Assembly (NCBI RefSeq): GCF_000428065.1
Contig: NZ_ATZF01000007.1
Coordinates: 176,539 to 240,538 of the forward strand
Direction: 5' to 3'
DNA: 64,000 nucleotides
Origin: Shimazuella kribbensis DSM 45090
Lineage (GTDB): Bacteria > Bacillota > Bacilli > Thermoactinomycetales > Thermoactinomycetaceae
A program made the translations under genes and the position numbers. The notes beneath the pieces were generated by a model. The model made no database searches and was not told where the DNA came from. It worked only from the letters and a program-made list of their open reading frames with translations. Below are positions 55,407-64,000 of this stretch, in pieces. Numbering within the stretch: the first letter of the stretch is position 1; the number at the start of each line of letters is the position of its first letter.

Positions 55407-55855
55407 CGGGCTCCCTAGGTTATAATAATTACATCAAATCAATGGAACTACAATATTCCACTTTCTCATCCCCACTCATATAATATCAGATTTATTTAAA
55501 TATAACCTCTGTATCAAGAGTCTTTTGTGGGGTAAATTTAAAATAATCTTATTGGTATTTGATTAAGTTCTTTTATTTACATTATAGTACATAAAAACAC
55601 GCGTTTCACTACTATTTTTCAAATCTTTTTACATGTCTGATTTACATAAAATTATTCTCAGAAAATCCTCAAAGATGGCTTTTCGATTCATAAAGAAAGG
55701 ATGCTACCACAAACCCAGTAACACCTTTCAAAATGAAATGCGAATCATTGGTTATTAAAGCCTAGTAAATACCCTAACTCCACTTAAAAGAAGTTGGGTA
55801 AAGACTCATGGAATGATTTCGGTTCATTTGTTAGTGTTATAAAGTAATTCAAAAG
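55407..55855. other. Intergenic region without recognised gene
   Basis: About 450 bp upstream of the EthD-terpene operon. It should hold the operon promoter. No sporulation-sigma promoter could be assigned with confidence. Confidence 0.4.
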
Positions 55856-55903
55856 AAACCACTTGACCTCTTAACACTTAGAGATCAGGTGGTTTCTTTT
55901 GCT
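55856..55903. terminator. Bidirectional terminator
   Basis: AAAGAAACCACTTGA and TCAGGTGGTTTCTTT form a 15-bp stem with flanking T/A runs. It would end the cysteine-rich gene transcript about 250 bp downstream of that gene. Confidence 0.75.
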
Positions 55904-56154
55904 GATTGCAATTGTTCTAGTTAAATAATTTCCATTTGTTAGGTAAATACTGAAAATAAGCATATCTAAAATTAATTGATGCATTTTATTTTGGAAAGAT
56001 ACCCAGCTTTGACCCATTAGGAAATTGCAAGAGGGACACATGCTTCCATTCCTAATCACCCCTGCTATTGAAGGAGATGATATTAGATTATTTACTAACA
56101 CATACCATGCATAAAACAAGACGAGTTCGTTTCCTTTTCCACAACCATCTAACA

Positions 56155-57255
56155 TCAAAATGTTCTACATTTATCTACGACTAAAGTTCCACTTGGACTA
56201 ACAGGAACATTATCAATGAAAGCTATTGTATTACCGAATTTAGAAATTATGATGGTTCCAAATTGGTTAGTACCCTGATTAAGTGCTAACTGAATTAGAA
56301 CTTGTTCCCCTGTAGCTAAATCAATCCCCTCGCATCTGATAAAGAGACGGTCATCTGTACAGTCAAATGGAGGATTACAGCTTGTAAGCGCCACACTTAA
56401 AGGTTCGAGAGCTGGATCATCGGGTCTAAAAGAGAGAGTACCGGAACTATCATTCGGATTACATGAGCTGCAAATTTGAACATTAGCAGAAATCGTTCCT
56501 GAAACATTCGGAATTCCTCTGAACGATTGTGCTGTAGTAGTAGTTACATCACTAAGGATTCCCTGGCATTGACAGCTGGCTGGTGGAAAGAAGGTACATT
56601 GTTCAGGGAATGTAATCGTAGGGCAAACCGAGGTTACCGGAATCTCAATTGGATTACGTGGAGAGCAGAATTTTGCCAATACCTCTAGTTTAACAGCAGC
56701 TACAACTTGAATCTCTTTACATACAAATAGTTCCAACCCTACAGATGCAGGAAATAGGATGCCACCAACTGGTGGTGGAGTCGTAATGATACAGTCGCCA
56801 CTGATAATCCGGCAAACTACATTATCATTTGTAAATTCAGGTGGAAAACAAAGTACAACTTGACGAATAAAAGGAACTAAAACAGAAATGACACAAGTCG
56901 CAGGTGCTCCTGTAACATCTGTACCAGTAAATGTTACATCAACCGGAATATCCTGTCTTAATTTCACTAAAGCTGCATTGATTCCATCGATATTTACAGG
57001 ACGACGATCAAGTATCGTACAAACACCATTGGTAACACAAGTAATGGGGAAAAACGGTTCCGTTGTTAATGAACAAGTAATATCAGTGACAGTAGTTGGG
57101 CATCCTGCTGGTGGGATAGTAGGTAATGGTATGGTAGCATTAATATCTTCTGTAAAGACCACAAAATCATATACTTTGGGCACACAAATACATTCAGATT
57201 GAACGTTATTTGGAATAGGCGGGGTGATTTGAGATCCTTGAATGGGCAATGTCAT
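56155..57255 (-). CDS. Cysteine-rich putative spore-surface protein
   Basis: A 366-residue protein without signal peptide or membrane helix. About 24 cysteines, often in CxC or Cys-Pro contexts (SECICVPKVYDFVVF, PASCQCQG, CSSCNPND), alternate with Thr/Val/Pro-rich beta-type sequence. The pattern CVPKVYDFVVF is found in exosporium or coat proteins of spore formers. Mother-cell proteins of this type are cross-linked by disulfides on the spore. Collagen-like genes lie nearby, which fits a spore-surface region. GGAGGATATAAG precedes the ATG. Confidence 0.6.
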   Translation of the reverse strand: MTLPIQGSQITPPIPNNVQSECICVPKVYDFVVFTEDINATIPLPTIPPAGCPTTVTDITCSLTTEPFFPITCVTNGVCTILDRRPVNIDGINAALVKLRQDIPVDVTFTGTDVTGAPATCVISVLVPFIRQVVLCFPPEFTNDNVVCRIISGDCIITTPPPVGGILFPASVGLELFVCKEIQVVAAVKLEVLAKFCSPRNPIEIPVTSVCPTITFPEQCTFFPPASCQCQGILSDVTTTTAQSFRGIPNVSGTISANVQICSSCNPNDSSGTLSFRPDDPALEPLSVALTSCNPPFDCTDDRLFIRCEGIDLATGEQVLIQLALNQGTNQFGTIIISKFGNTIAFIDNVPVSPSGTLVVDKCRTF

Positions 57256-57717
57256 TTCTTATATCCTCCATTATGCAGTAAATTTCCCTTTTATACATAT
57301 ACAAAATGCAGAAAATTGACTTAGACAGATTACTAATTTTTTCTAAACTTTCCTTTACAAAGGCAAGTTTAGAAAAACAGAAAACTGTGGCCCGCTTTTC
57401 ATTTCATTTTGTCAATTTCAGGAGATCATTGTCCTTTTTAGGTTAAGGGTTTAGGTAAAGTACCTAATAGATGGCTATTGTATTGTCATTTACCAAAAAA
57501 GGTGTGGGTTCTTAAAAAATTCGTTTCCAATAGGCTGATATTCTGTCACTATCACATACTTTGGACAAATATTCCTTTCTCAGTCGTATAGAGAGTTATG
57601 ATCACTTCCCTGCTAGATGATGCAACATGTCGAAAGCGAAAGTTTTATCGTCTTGATGAGAGACCAAGAATATTCTAGACCTATCATATAGATCATTTTT
57701 CAAATTTTAAGCATAAA
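57256..57717. other. Intergenic region without recognised gene
   Basis: About 460 bp between the cysteine-rich gene and the PH-SHOCT gene. It contains a hairpin at about 57352-57375 (CTTTCC...GGCAAGTTTAG type) and the promoter of the cysteine-rich gene. No open frame is convincing. Confidence 0.4.
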
Positions 57718-57740
57718 AAATACCACCCGTATGAGTGGCA
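57718..57740 (-). terminator. Terminator of the PH-SHOCT gene
   Basis: TACCACCCGTATGAGTGGCA contains a short CCAC...GTGG stem with an A/T-rich flank giving a T-run on the minus strand. Confidence 0.5.
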
Positions 57741-57741
57741 T

Positions 57742-58284
57742 TTACTTTGTATTTAATATTTTTGCTTTCTCTGATTGGAATTCTTCTTCTGTTAAAATCC
57801 CTAGATCCTTCAACTCTCCAAGCTCTTTTAATTGCCGTATAACCATCTCTGTTCTGTCCTCGTCTTTTTCTGGTTGGTCTTGTGACGCTATCTGATCGTT
57901 TGTAGCTTTTGATTCTAATCTCTTGTTGATGTAATTTACTACCCGATCAAGAAAAATAGGAAAAATATCATTATCTAGATTTGTAACTTTCATCTTGTCT
58001 TCACCAGAGTAAATAACAATTTCCCCTGTTATAAGCCCTGGAAATTCTTGCATGTAAGATATTTCATCATATTGAAAATATTTAACCTCAAGCGAGAAAA
58101 TCCCCTTTTTGATAAAAATCAAACGCCTATCCGTTGCCACTAATACTCCGTTCCCGCCGATCAAATTTTTTGGGATTTCATCCTCCCATAAGATACTTGG
58201 CAGCTCTTTCACTTCTTTTCTCCCAAGAAACTTGCTACCAATACTCGTTTTCATCAGTCTTTTGATCTCTTCGTAAGTCAACAT
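57742..58284 (-). CDS. Bacterial PH-domain and SHOCT-domain protein
   Basis: A 180-residue cytosolic protein. ATG 58284 is chosen because AGAGGTGAT lies upstream. Residues about 25-120 form a YokE-like PH domain (GGNGVLVATDRRLIFIKKG, EISYMQEFPGLITGEIVIY). After a charged linker, the last 30 residues are a SHOCT motif (QLKELGELKDLGILTEEEFQ then SEKAKILN). Such proteins are common in phages and Firmicutes; SHOCT is thought to mediate oligomerisation. Function unknown. Confidence 0.85.
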   Translation of the reverse strand: MLTYEEIKRLMKTSIGSKFLGRKEVKELPSILWEDEIPKNLIGGNGVLVATDRRLIFIKKGIFSLEVKYFQYDEISYMQEFPGLITGEIVIYSGEDKMKVTNLDNDIFPIFLDRVVNYINKRLESKATNDQIASQDQPEKDEDRTEMVIRQLKELGELKDLGILTEEEFQSEKAKILNTK

Positions 58285-58410
58285 AATACTATCACCTCTG
58301 AAAATATTTATGAATGCTCCCAATATAACATAGACAACCAATCTCCTATATAAATCACAACTTATTTAAAATGATAATATATCATAGCAGCATTATATAA
58401 AAGAGCATCC

Positions 58411-58482
58411 GACGATGGTGTTGTGCTATATGAAAACATCGATTACAAAGGACATAAGATGTTGTATCCTCACTCCGTATGA
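58411..58482 (+). pseudogene. Beta/gamma-crystallin-like fragment
   Basis: DDGVVLYENIDYKGHKML is one crystallin Greek-key start, like VTVYEDINYSGK in the gene at 39657. It ends in TGA at 58480 and has no signal peptide or start. A terminator-like hairpin (AAACCATATGATCTC with GAGATCATGTGGTTT, 58497-58537) follows. It is the remnant of a second such gene. Confidence 0.5.
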
Positions 58483-58496
58483 TAAATAGCAATAAC

Positions 58497-58537
58497 AAAC
58501 CATATGATCTCCTAAATACATAGAGATCATGTGGTTT
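58497..58537 (+). terminator. Terminator-like hairpin after the crystallin fragment
   Basis: AAACCATATGATCTC and GAGATCATGTGGTTT form a long stem with one mismatch. Confidence 0.6.
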
Positions 58538-58824
58538 GTCTTATGACAAAATTCCTGATCTAGTCCGTTACACGAGTTCCATTTTTGCCCGAAGACACAG
58601 CAGCATCCTCCCGTTATTGGGAAAATGATATGATTACTCCTTGTTAGGAAAAATACGTTCGTCGTTCAATTGCTGATTTTACTGCAAATGCTTTAAAGTG
58701 AACCTTAATTTGTGTGGTTTATCCAATAAAATATCTGCTATCCTCTTGTTTATTTGCTATACCTTGCGTTTTCGGAAATTATGTTAACTATAAGCCTTTT
58801 CTTCCAAATTAATCCTCTTAAATA
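58538..58824. other. Intergenic region without recognised gene
   Basis: About 290 bp of mixed debris. No open frame, no clear repeat. It ends where a response-regulator scrap begins. Confidence 0.35.
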
Positions 58825-59527
<703 letters not shown>

Positions 59528-59588
59528 AATATAATGATCCAAAAACAAGTCCCCCCTGTAAGAAGTGCATACACTCTTTTAACATAGA

Positions 59589-59621
59589 AAGAACGGTTCT
59601 TCTTTGTGGAAACCGTTTTTT
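59589..59621 (+). terminator. Terminator after the collagen-like gene
   Basis: GAACGGTTCTT and AAACCGTT pair and are followed by TTTTTTC. Confidence 0.7.
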
Positions 59622-59631
59622 CTTATAAGGA

Positions 59632-59730
59632 CAGTGACAGGTTTGGTGCTCTAATCCGTCAGAAAGATTCCATTATATGATTTTTCATTGCTCTTCAGTC
59701 GCCTTTTGCTGGTTCCAGGCCTATTTGGGG
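59632..59730 (+). repeat. MITE copy, right part cut off
   Basis: It starts CAGTGACAGGTTTGGTG. The body TCCGTCAGAAAGATTCCATT and CTGGTTCCAG matches the full copy at 62979-63100. The right terminal repeat is missing; an IS231-type end begins at 59738. Confidence 0.55.
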
Positions 59731-59737
59731 TACTTCC

Positions 59738-59758
59738 ACATGCCCACCAAGTTAAGAA
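59738..59758 (+). repeat. Solo IS231-type inverted-repeat end
   Basis: CACATGCCCACCAAGTTAAG differs little from the known IS231 end. No transposase follows. It has truncated the MITE copy before it. Confidence 0.5.
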
Positions 59759-59991
59759 ATGGAAATCACCCCAAAACAAAGATTTTGCGCAAATTGCTCA
59801 ATTTTCTCGTTTTGGGAGTTTATTTTTTATTATGTTTATGGCAATGCATAAGACTCCTATACAAGATTGTTTATGTAGACTTTCCGCGCCATCAGAGTCT
59901 ATACGAAAGGGTTTATCACCGCTCAAGGTTTTGATTTCTGCTATAATGACCACTATGTAGCTTTAATTTTTAATACATAGGAGAGTGGAAT

Positions 59992-60588
59992 ATGGAAAAT
60001 AACGTTTTTGAACACATGGCAAAAAGATATGATACAGAAGAAAGAATGGAATTAGCTAAGGTCATAGTTAAGGAAGTTAAACCAGAACTACAAAATAGTA
60101 AATCCAAATCTTTAATAGACTATGGAAGTGGTACAGGTCTAATTGGTTTAGAATTATCAGATTTAGTACATTCTATTTTGTTGATAGATTCATCAAAACA
60201 AATGTTGGAGGTTGCGAAAGCTAAAATTTCCCACAAAGGAATTACCAACACAAAAGTACTTTATTCAGATTTTACTCAAGAAACTCCTGAACTTAAGGCA
60301 GACATAGTATTCATGTCCCTGGTCCTTCTCCATATCCCGGATACTAAAAAAATTTTACAAGAACTGTTTAACATTTTAAATAGTGGTGGCAAGCTAATTA
60401 TTATTGATTTTGACAAAAACGATAAAATAAATCATCCGAAAGTTCATAACGGTTTTTCGCATGAAGAACTGAAAAAAAGATTATCCGAAGTCGGATTTAA
60501 ATCAATTAAAATTAAGTCATTCTATCATGGTAAACGTATTTTTATGAATCAAGATGCCTCAATGTTTATATCCAGTAGTACAAAGTGA
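59992..60588 (+). CDS. Class I SAM-dependent methyltransferase
   Basis: A 198-residue Rossmann-fold methyltransferase. Motif I is LIDYGSGTGLIGLEL, the acidic residue binding the SAM ribose is in LLIDSSKQMLEVA, and motif post-II/III is ADIVFMSLVLLHIPD with LNSGGKLIIIDFD. Substrate unknown; the short carboxy cap suggests a small molecule. AGGAGAGTGG precedes the ATG. It appears to be a single gene. Confidence 0.9.
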   Translation: MENNVFEHMAKRYDTEERMELAKVIVKEVKPELQNSKSKSLIDYGSGTGLIGLELSDLVHSILLIDSSKQMLEVAKAKISHKGITNTKVLYSDFTQETPELKADIVFMSLVLLHIPDTKKILQELFNILNSGGKLIIIDFDKNDKINHPKVHNGFSHEELKKRLSEVGFKSIKIKSFYHGKRIFMNQDASMFISSSTK

Positions 60589-61350
60589 TTTCTTGTTTCT
60601 TCGTTCACACAATCTCTAAAAAAGCATTCTTACGAAAGGTTTTGGCCTTTGATATTGAGAACATTGATCATCATCTCATACCACATAAAATCCTTAGTAT
60701 TCTACATAATCGGATGATTGGAACACCATACATATATCTAAGTATACGCCGTTCTGAGCGTGTTTTATATTCGAGATAATGTCATAGGTATCTAATAATT
60801 AAAATATCGTTAATGGCTATTATACACTTGTATAAACCATAACAACAAAAAAAGCGATCATGTGACCGATAATGTGAACATCCAGCAAATGATCTATAGG
60901 AATCAGAGTGTTTGGTTGATCTTATCTACTCGTTGGATGCTGTTTATATATAGTTTTTCTTAGTAACATCATAACATGATTAAATCAAGATGTTAGTTCG
61001 TTCTGAGTTCGCTTCTAGTTGCGAATTAATGGAAACGATTTAATATGCTTATCGGTCGACTGGCTTCGATTCGCTACAAATAACACCATCAAATAACACT
61101 TGATCTTGTGATTCATATGATAAATCACACTCGATCAATCTCCTACAGTTACGTTGTCCTCTTGTTTTTAAATTCTAACAATTCAATCAACTACCTATAT
61201 GAAGAATAGCCCCTAATTTAACCTATGGCATGGATAAAATATAAATAATGATAAAATTTCATTACCGATCTATATTATTCGTTGTACGAGCTTCTAGGGC
61301 TGTATAATGAAATTGGGAATAATTTGTATCTATTAAAAAAGGGGTCTGAC
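60589..61350. other. Long intergenic region without recognised gene
   Basis: About 760 bp of AT-rich sequence. I could not find a frame with a ribosome site, a repeat end or a structured RNA. It may contain decayed genes too far gone to name. Confidence 0.4.
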
Positions 61351-61530
61351 ATGAACAAAGAGCTGAGTTCCATAATATTGGTTGGTCTTATATTGGTAAT
61401 AATATCAGCATATTTGTTTTTCATATGTTATTGATATGGACATTCAACTTTCGATTCTACAGTGATCGTGATCTTGTTTTTTATTATTCCTATTTTAATA
61501 TTGGGATCTGCGCTGTATTTGATTTTTTGA
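61351..61530 (+). pseudogene. Two-helix membrane protein gene with in-frame TGA
   Basis: ATG 61351 has AAGGGG upstream. The first 27 codons (MNKELSSIILVGLILVIISA and YLFFICY) make one helix and end in TGA at 61432-61434. The same frame continues YGHSTFDSTVIVILFFIIPI, then LILGSALYLIF, to a second TGA at 61528-61530. Together they would be a 59-residue two-helix protein with Trp at the TGA. It is either a nonsense mutant or expressed as the short single-helix form. Confidence 0.45.
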
Positions 61531-61999
61531 TGATAGAAAACCCCATCGAGCTGTGCAAACCTTATTTTTACTGGAGAAGTGTGATTGTTGTTGTCTTCCG
61601 CTCGTCGGGGTTAGGTATGTGTAAATATAGATTTGCTTGATAACATCATATCGTGGATAAATCAACGGCTTAATATACTCTTGGTATACTATTTTCAACA
61701 TCCTTGCCTGTCTTCCTATCTCTCATTGCTGCTTCAGTTGCATTCTCTGATTGAAGATCGCAATCGCAAAAGGCTTTCTGTTTCGGTGTCAGCTTCATAT
61801 ACATTACCATCCTCGACAATATGAATAAAGAATACCACTTGTGTGAGTGGTTAAAAATTTATCTTTCGCAAGCAATCTGATCTTTGTCTTGATCTAAGTT
61901 GGTGTTTTATTATTGTATCTAATATGGCTTATAACGATATTTTTCACAAAATAAAACGATACCTCCATGTTCCTTCACATTTGTGACTGGTCCTACTGA
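61531..61999. other. Intergenic region without recognised gene
   Basis: About 470 bp. Only a short hairpin (ACCACTTGTGTGAGTGGT, 61836-61853) is notable. Confidence 0.35.
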
Positions 62000-62131
62000 C
62001 TATACAAAACTTCTTCTTTCTAAAGAAAATATGATAAAAAGGAGAATAGAGCTGATAAAAAATAAAGCTGATCCAACGAGAGCGGTAGTTCTTGCAATTA
62101 AGTCTAATTTTCTTCGCTGAGTGGCAAACAT
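62000..62131 (-). CDS. 43-residue single-helix membrane protein
   Basis: ATG at 62129-62131 is preceded by AAAGGAGGAAACCT, a near-perfect ribosome site. The protein starts MFATQRRKLDLIARTTALVG, followed by a helix SALFFISSILLFIIFSL and a basic end ERRSFV. It is a small membrane protein of unknown role, too short for usual gene finders. Confidence 0.6.
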   Translation of the reverse strand: MFATQRRKLDLIARTTALVGSALFFISSILLFIIFSLERRSFV

Positions 62132-62438
62132 AGGTTTCCTCCTTTTTTTATATTTTGTCATATAGTTTATGATTTCATAAAGAGTCAGGTGTCAAGGCAG
62201 TTGTTCTAATTCACAGAATTATTCCCAATCATCAAGAATAGGATACAAGGAATTACTACAGCATGTTATCGCAATATCTAAGGTACCTTCACTCCATTCT
62301 TATCTTATTCTGCCCCCTATAAATCATAAAAAACTTCACCGAATATTGCTCATAATTAAATCAGTTATTGCTTGCTATCTCCATTCATCTGTGAGTATAG
62401 TAATTCCAGCAACAATAACGGACAACCTAAGGGAAGTC
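62132..62438. other. Intergenic region without recognised gene
   Basis: About 300 bp, AT-rich, containing the promoter of the 43-residue gene on the minus strand. Nothing else recognised. Confidence 0.35.
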
Positions 62439-62672
62439 ATGGTTGGATTGCCTCTTATCCTGTTCGCCCTCATCATTCTGCTGGCTCTCGGTTGCAATCG
62501 ACCTGAGCAGCAAGAATCTGCTGTTCAGTCGCCGGGGACTCTCAGCCGTAAGAGCGAAAGCCCGCGAACTCGACGCATCAAGAGACAGCGTGCCCGAAAC
62601 AAGGGACATCGGACCGAAAGTCCCCGAAGCCAACGAATCGATAGGCTGAGGACTCAGTCCAAAAGACGATGA
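62439..62672 (+). CDS. Possible degraded TatA-like or lipoprotein-like small protein
   Basis: The frame starts MVGLPLILFALIILLALGCN, one hydrophobic helix, followed by a long arginine/serine-rich tail (77 residues in all). The helix plus basic tail resembles TatA/MttA-type export proteins, and the LALGC could also be a lipobox. The tail does not look like a normal TatA amphipathic helix, so the frame may be shifted or the gene dead. Local GC is well above that of the flanks, so the segment is probably foreign. Confidence 0.3.
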   Translation: MVGLPLILFALIILLALGCNRPEQQESAVQSPGTLSRKSESPRTRRIKRQRARNKGHRTESPRSQRIDRLRTQSKRR

Positions 62673-62863
62673 ACTGTCGCACCTAGTGACCTACTCTAAG
62701 GTCGTCCTGGCACCTTTCATCCATCCAAACAAGGTAGATGCGAGGAGCCATGGATTTTGGTTTCTCAATGGTGAATTGTTTTATATCCCCTATTTAAGTT
62801 ACAACATCGTTCCACTCTTAGAATGGAATCCAAATTATAAAGCTCGTTCATTAACATATACAA
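62673..62863. other. Short region without supported gene
   Basis: An open stretch of about 60 codons exists on the plus strand from 62686, but without a ribosome site. It ends at the terminator below. Confidence 0.3.
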
Positions 62864-62903
62864 AAACGACTTGAGTCCAGATCACATCTCAAGTCGTTTT
62901 TTC
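62864..62903 (+). terminator. Intrinsic terminator
   Basis: AAACGACTTGAG and CTCAAGTCGTTT form a 12-bp stem followed by TTTTCC. Confidence 0.8.
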
Positions 62904-62978
62904 CATTTCTTGGTCAAATTACGGTTCGTCATTCGGATGCTGGTTTTGCCCTACTAACGATTATCGCTCTAGTCAGGA

Positions 62979-63100
62979 TAGTGAGACAGTTCGTGTTCTA
63001 GTCCGTCAGATAGATTCCATTATATGGTTCCACTGCCCCTCAGTCTCCGGTTGCTGGTTCTATGCTTACCTTGCGGTCTATGGCACGAACCCTGTCACTA
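62979..63100 (+). repeat. MITE-like element, 122 bp with terminal inverted repeats
   Basis: The left end TAGTGAGACAGTTCGTG and the right end CACGAACCCTGTCACTA are imperfect 17-bp inverted repeats. No coding capacity. A truncated copy with the same interior lies at 59632-59730. Confidence 0.65.
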
Positions 63101-63417
63101 CCCCTTTATCGTAAAGAGATTCGGATCTTCTTCTAACTCCCTTTCAAAACATTGCCTATACTTTTTAACTTCTTCAATATCATCCTGAACCTTTTTATTA
63201 ATGATTTTACATCTAACTTCGATACGTTATGATCAAAGAGTCTTTTCACTCTTTCATATACGAGCGAATGTGTGGCGAATTGTATGAGCCAACAACCGAA
63301 CTTCTTTAAGTTCATGATAGACTCCAACGGCCTGAAAACATATTTTATAGTGTTTGCCGTCATTTACCCTCTTACTCTCGTAGCAAAGAAAGGTAGTGAA
63401 GCTGGAGGAAGGTTCAT
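63101..63417. other. Region without supported gene
   Basis: A minus-strand open stretch at 63133-63363 of about 76 codons lacks a clear ribosome site and I recognise no family in it. It may be a transposase scrap. Confidence 0.3.
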
Positions 63418-64000
63418 TTAAACTAACTTTAAAATAGTTATAGCAGCAGAATCTGCTGTTAGAGTACCTCCTTGTGTTGGATCTAAGACAATATTTCCAG
63501 TAGAATTGTTATTTACTAAAGTTAAAACACTGGGACTAGTAGTTACATTAAAAATAACCATCCCTGAATTAATATTATTATTACTCTGTTGACCATACCT
63601 TCCTCCAGAGATAGGCGATCCGTTTAAAAAGAAAGAAAACTGATTTCTCTCCTGAGCAGAAAGGCGAAATTGAGCTAGATAAAGACCAGTAGTTCCAATA
63701 GTAATAATGGAAGTACCTGCTACATGACTAAATGGAACAGAGATTGGACCATTTGTGTTAAAAGAAACGCTTCCACCAATTGGAATTGTTTGTGCAGTTG
63801 TATCAAAAACAAAAAGGGATGAAATAACATCGGGTCCGGTAACTCCAGTTGCTCCAGTTGTCCCGGTTACTCCAGTTACTCCAGTTACTCCAGTTACTCC
63901 AGTTACTCCAGTTGCTCCAGTTGCTCCAGTTGCTCCAGTTGCTCCAGTTGCTCCAGTTGCTCCAGTTGCTCCAGTTGCTCCAGTTGCTCCAGTTGCTCCA
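63418..64000 (-). CDS. Collagen-like BclA-type surface protein, 3' part
   Basis: The frame enters from the right edge of the window with uninterrupted collagen triplets (GAT and GVT, all threonine in the third place). It continues [20 protein letters not shown] into a globular head of about 140 residues. The head ([55 protein letters not shown]) is the C1q/TNF-like trimerising domain of exosporium BclA proteins. The stop is TAA at 63418-63420. The start and the amino-terminal targeting leader lie outside the window. Confidence 0.85.
   Translation of the reverse strand, partial: GATGATGATGATGATGATGATGATGATGATGVTGVTGVTGVTGVTGTTGATGVTGPDVISSLFVFDTTAQTIPIGGSVSFNTNGPISVPFSHVAGTSIITIGTTGLYLAQFRLSAQERNQFSFFLNGSPISGGRYGQQSNNNINSGMVIFNVTTSPSVLTLVNNNSTGNIVLDPTQGGTLTADSAAITILKLV

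Noticed and set aside
55871..56158. 95-codon minus-strand frame after the cysteine-rich gene.
   Set aside because: It overlaps a bidirectional terminator, has no ribosome site and no family resemblance.
63830..64000. CRISPR array suggested by regular 9-base periodicity.
   Set aside because: The period is one collagen codon triplet (Gly-x-Thr) without spacers; it is coding sequence.

Overview
The window looks like the chromosome of a low-GC, endospore-forming Gram-positive bacterium of the order Bacillales. Support: purine-rich Shine-Dalgarno sites, many TTG/GTG starts, the asnS-dnaD gene pair, a YtaF-type sporulation membrane protein, BclA-like collagen-repeat proteins and a cysteine-rich surface protein. 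The bacterial terpene cyclase would fit a Thermoactinomycetaceae-like lineage, but that is inference. No rRNA, tRNA, CRISPR array or phage structural genes were recognised.

Region 1 (1-9554) is the most striking. A MurF-like peptide-ligase gene is split by an 8.39 kb element. The element ends in a large serine recombinase (7028-8566) lying 35 bp inside the right junction. Joining base 210 to base 8603 restores the ligase frame exactly (N-T-F-P-F-L-P-N-Y). The two element ends together rebuild an inverted-repeat attP around an AC dinucleotide. The cargo is a lipoprotein/ATP-grasp pair, a DinB protein, a cupin, an IS231-type remnant, a GC-rich foreign pseudogene and a 51-codon gene divergent from the recombinase. 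The layout resembles intervening elements such as skin and SP-beta that are excised from sporulation genes.

Region 2 (9561-33212) is mostly metabolic and transport islands: a tnpB-less IS605-type relic, an alpha/beta hydrolase, cstA with its YbdD partner, a tandem-repeat membrane protein, a two-component system, a PhzF/RidA pair, an ArsB/NhaD transporter, a FabH paralogue beside a P450 gene destroyed by an IS605-type element, a divergent MFS/LysR pair, TerC, an FMN reductase, YczE, YtaF, a GH25 lysozyme, and a LysR gene divergent from an MFS/quinone-oxidoreductase operon.

Region 3 (33325-52908) holds an ABC exporter, an acyltransferase, an inverted and broken TnpB inside a decayed VWA lipoprotein gene, a histidine-phosphatase-like protein lacking its catalytic histidine, a secreted beta/gamma-crystallin-like protein, a TetR/MFS unit with palindromic operators, a tryptophan-rich repeat protein, dnaD-asnS, a CapA lipoprotein, metal resistance (CDF, CadA-type ATPase, CadC with operator), an iron alcohol dehydrogenase and two proteins of unknown function.

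Region 4 (53135-64000) is accessory: a GNAT, an EthD-like plus terpene synthase operon, a cysteine-rich putative spore-surface protein, a PH-SHOCT protein, collagen-like proteins (one fused at its 5' end to a response-regulator scrap), a methyltransferase, MITE copies, IS231 ends and several very small membrane genes. Gene debris is frequent in all four regions, pointing to a lineage with active insertion-sequence turnover.
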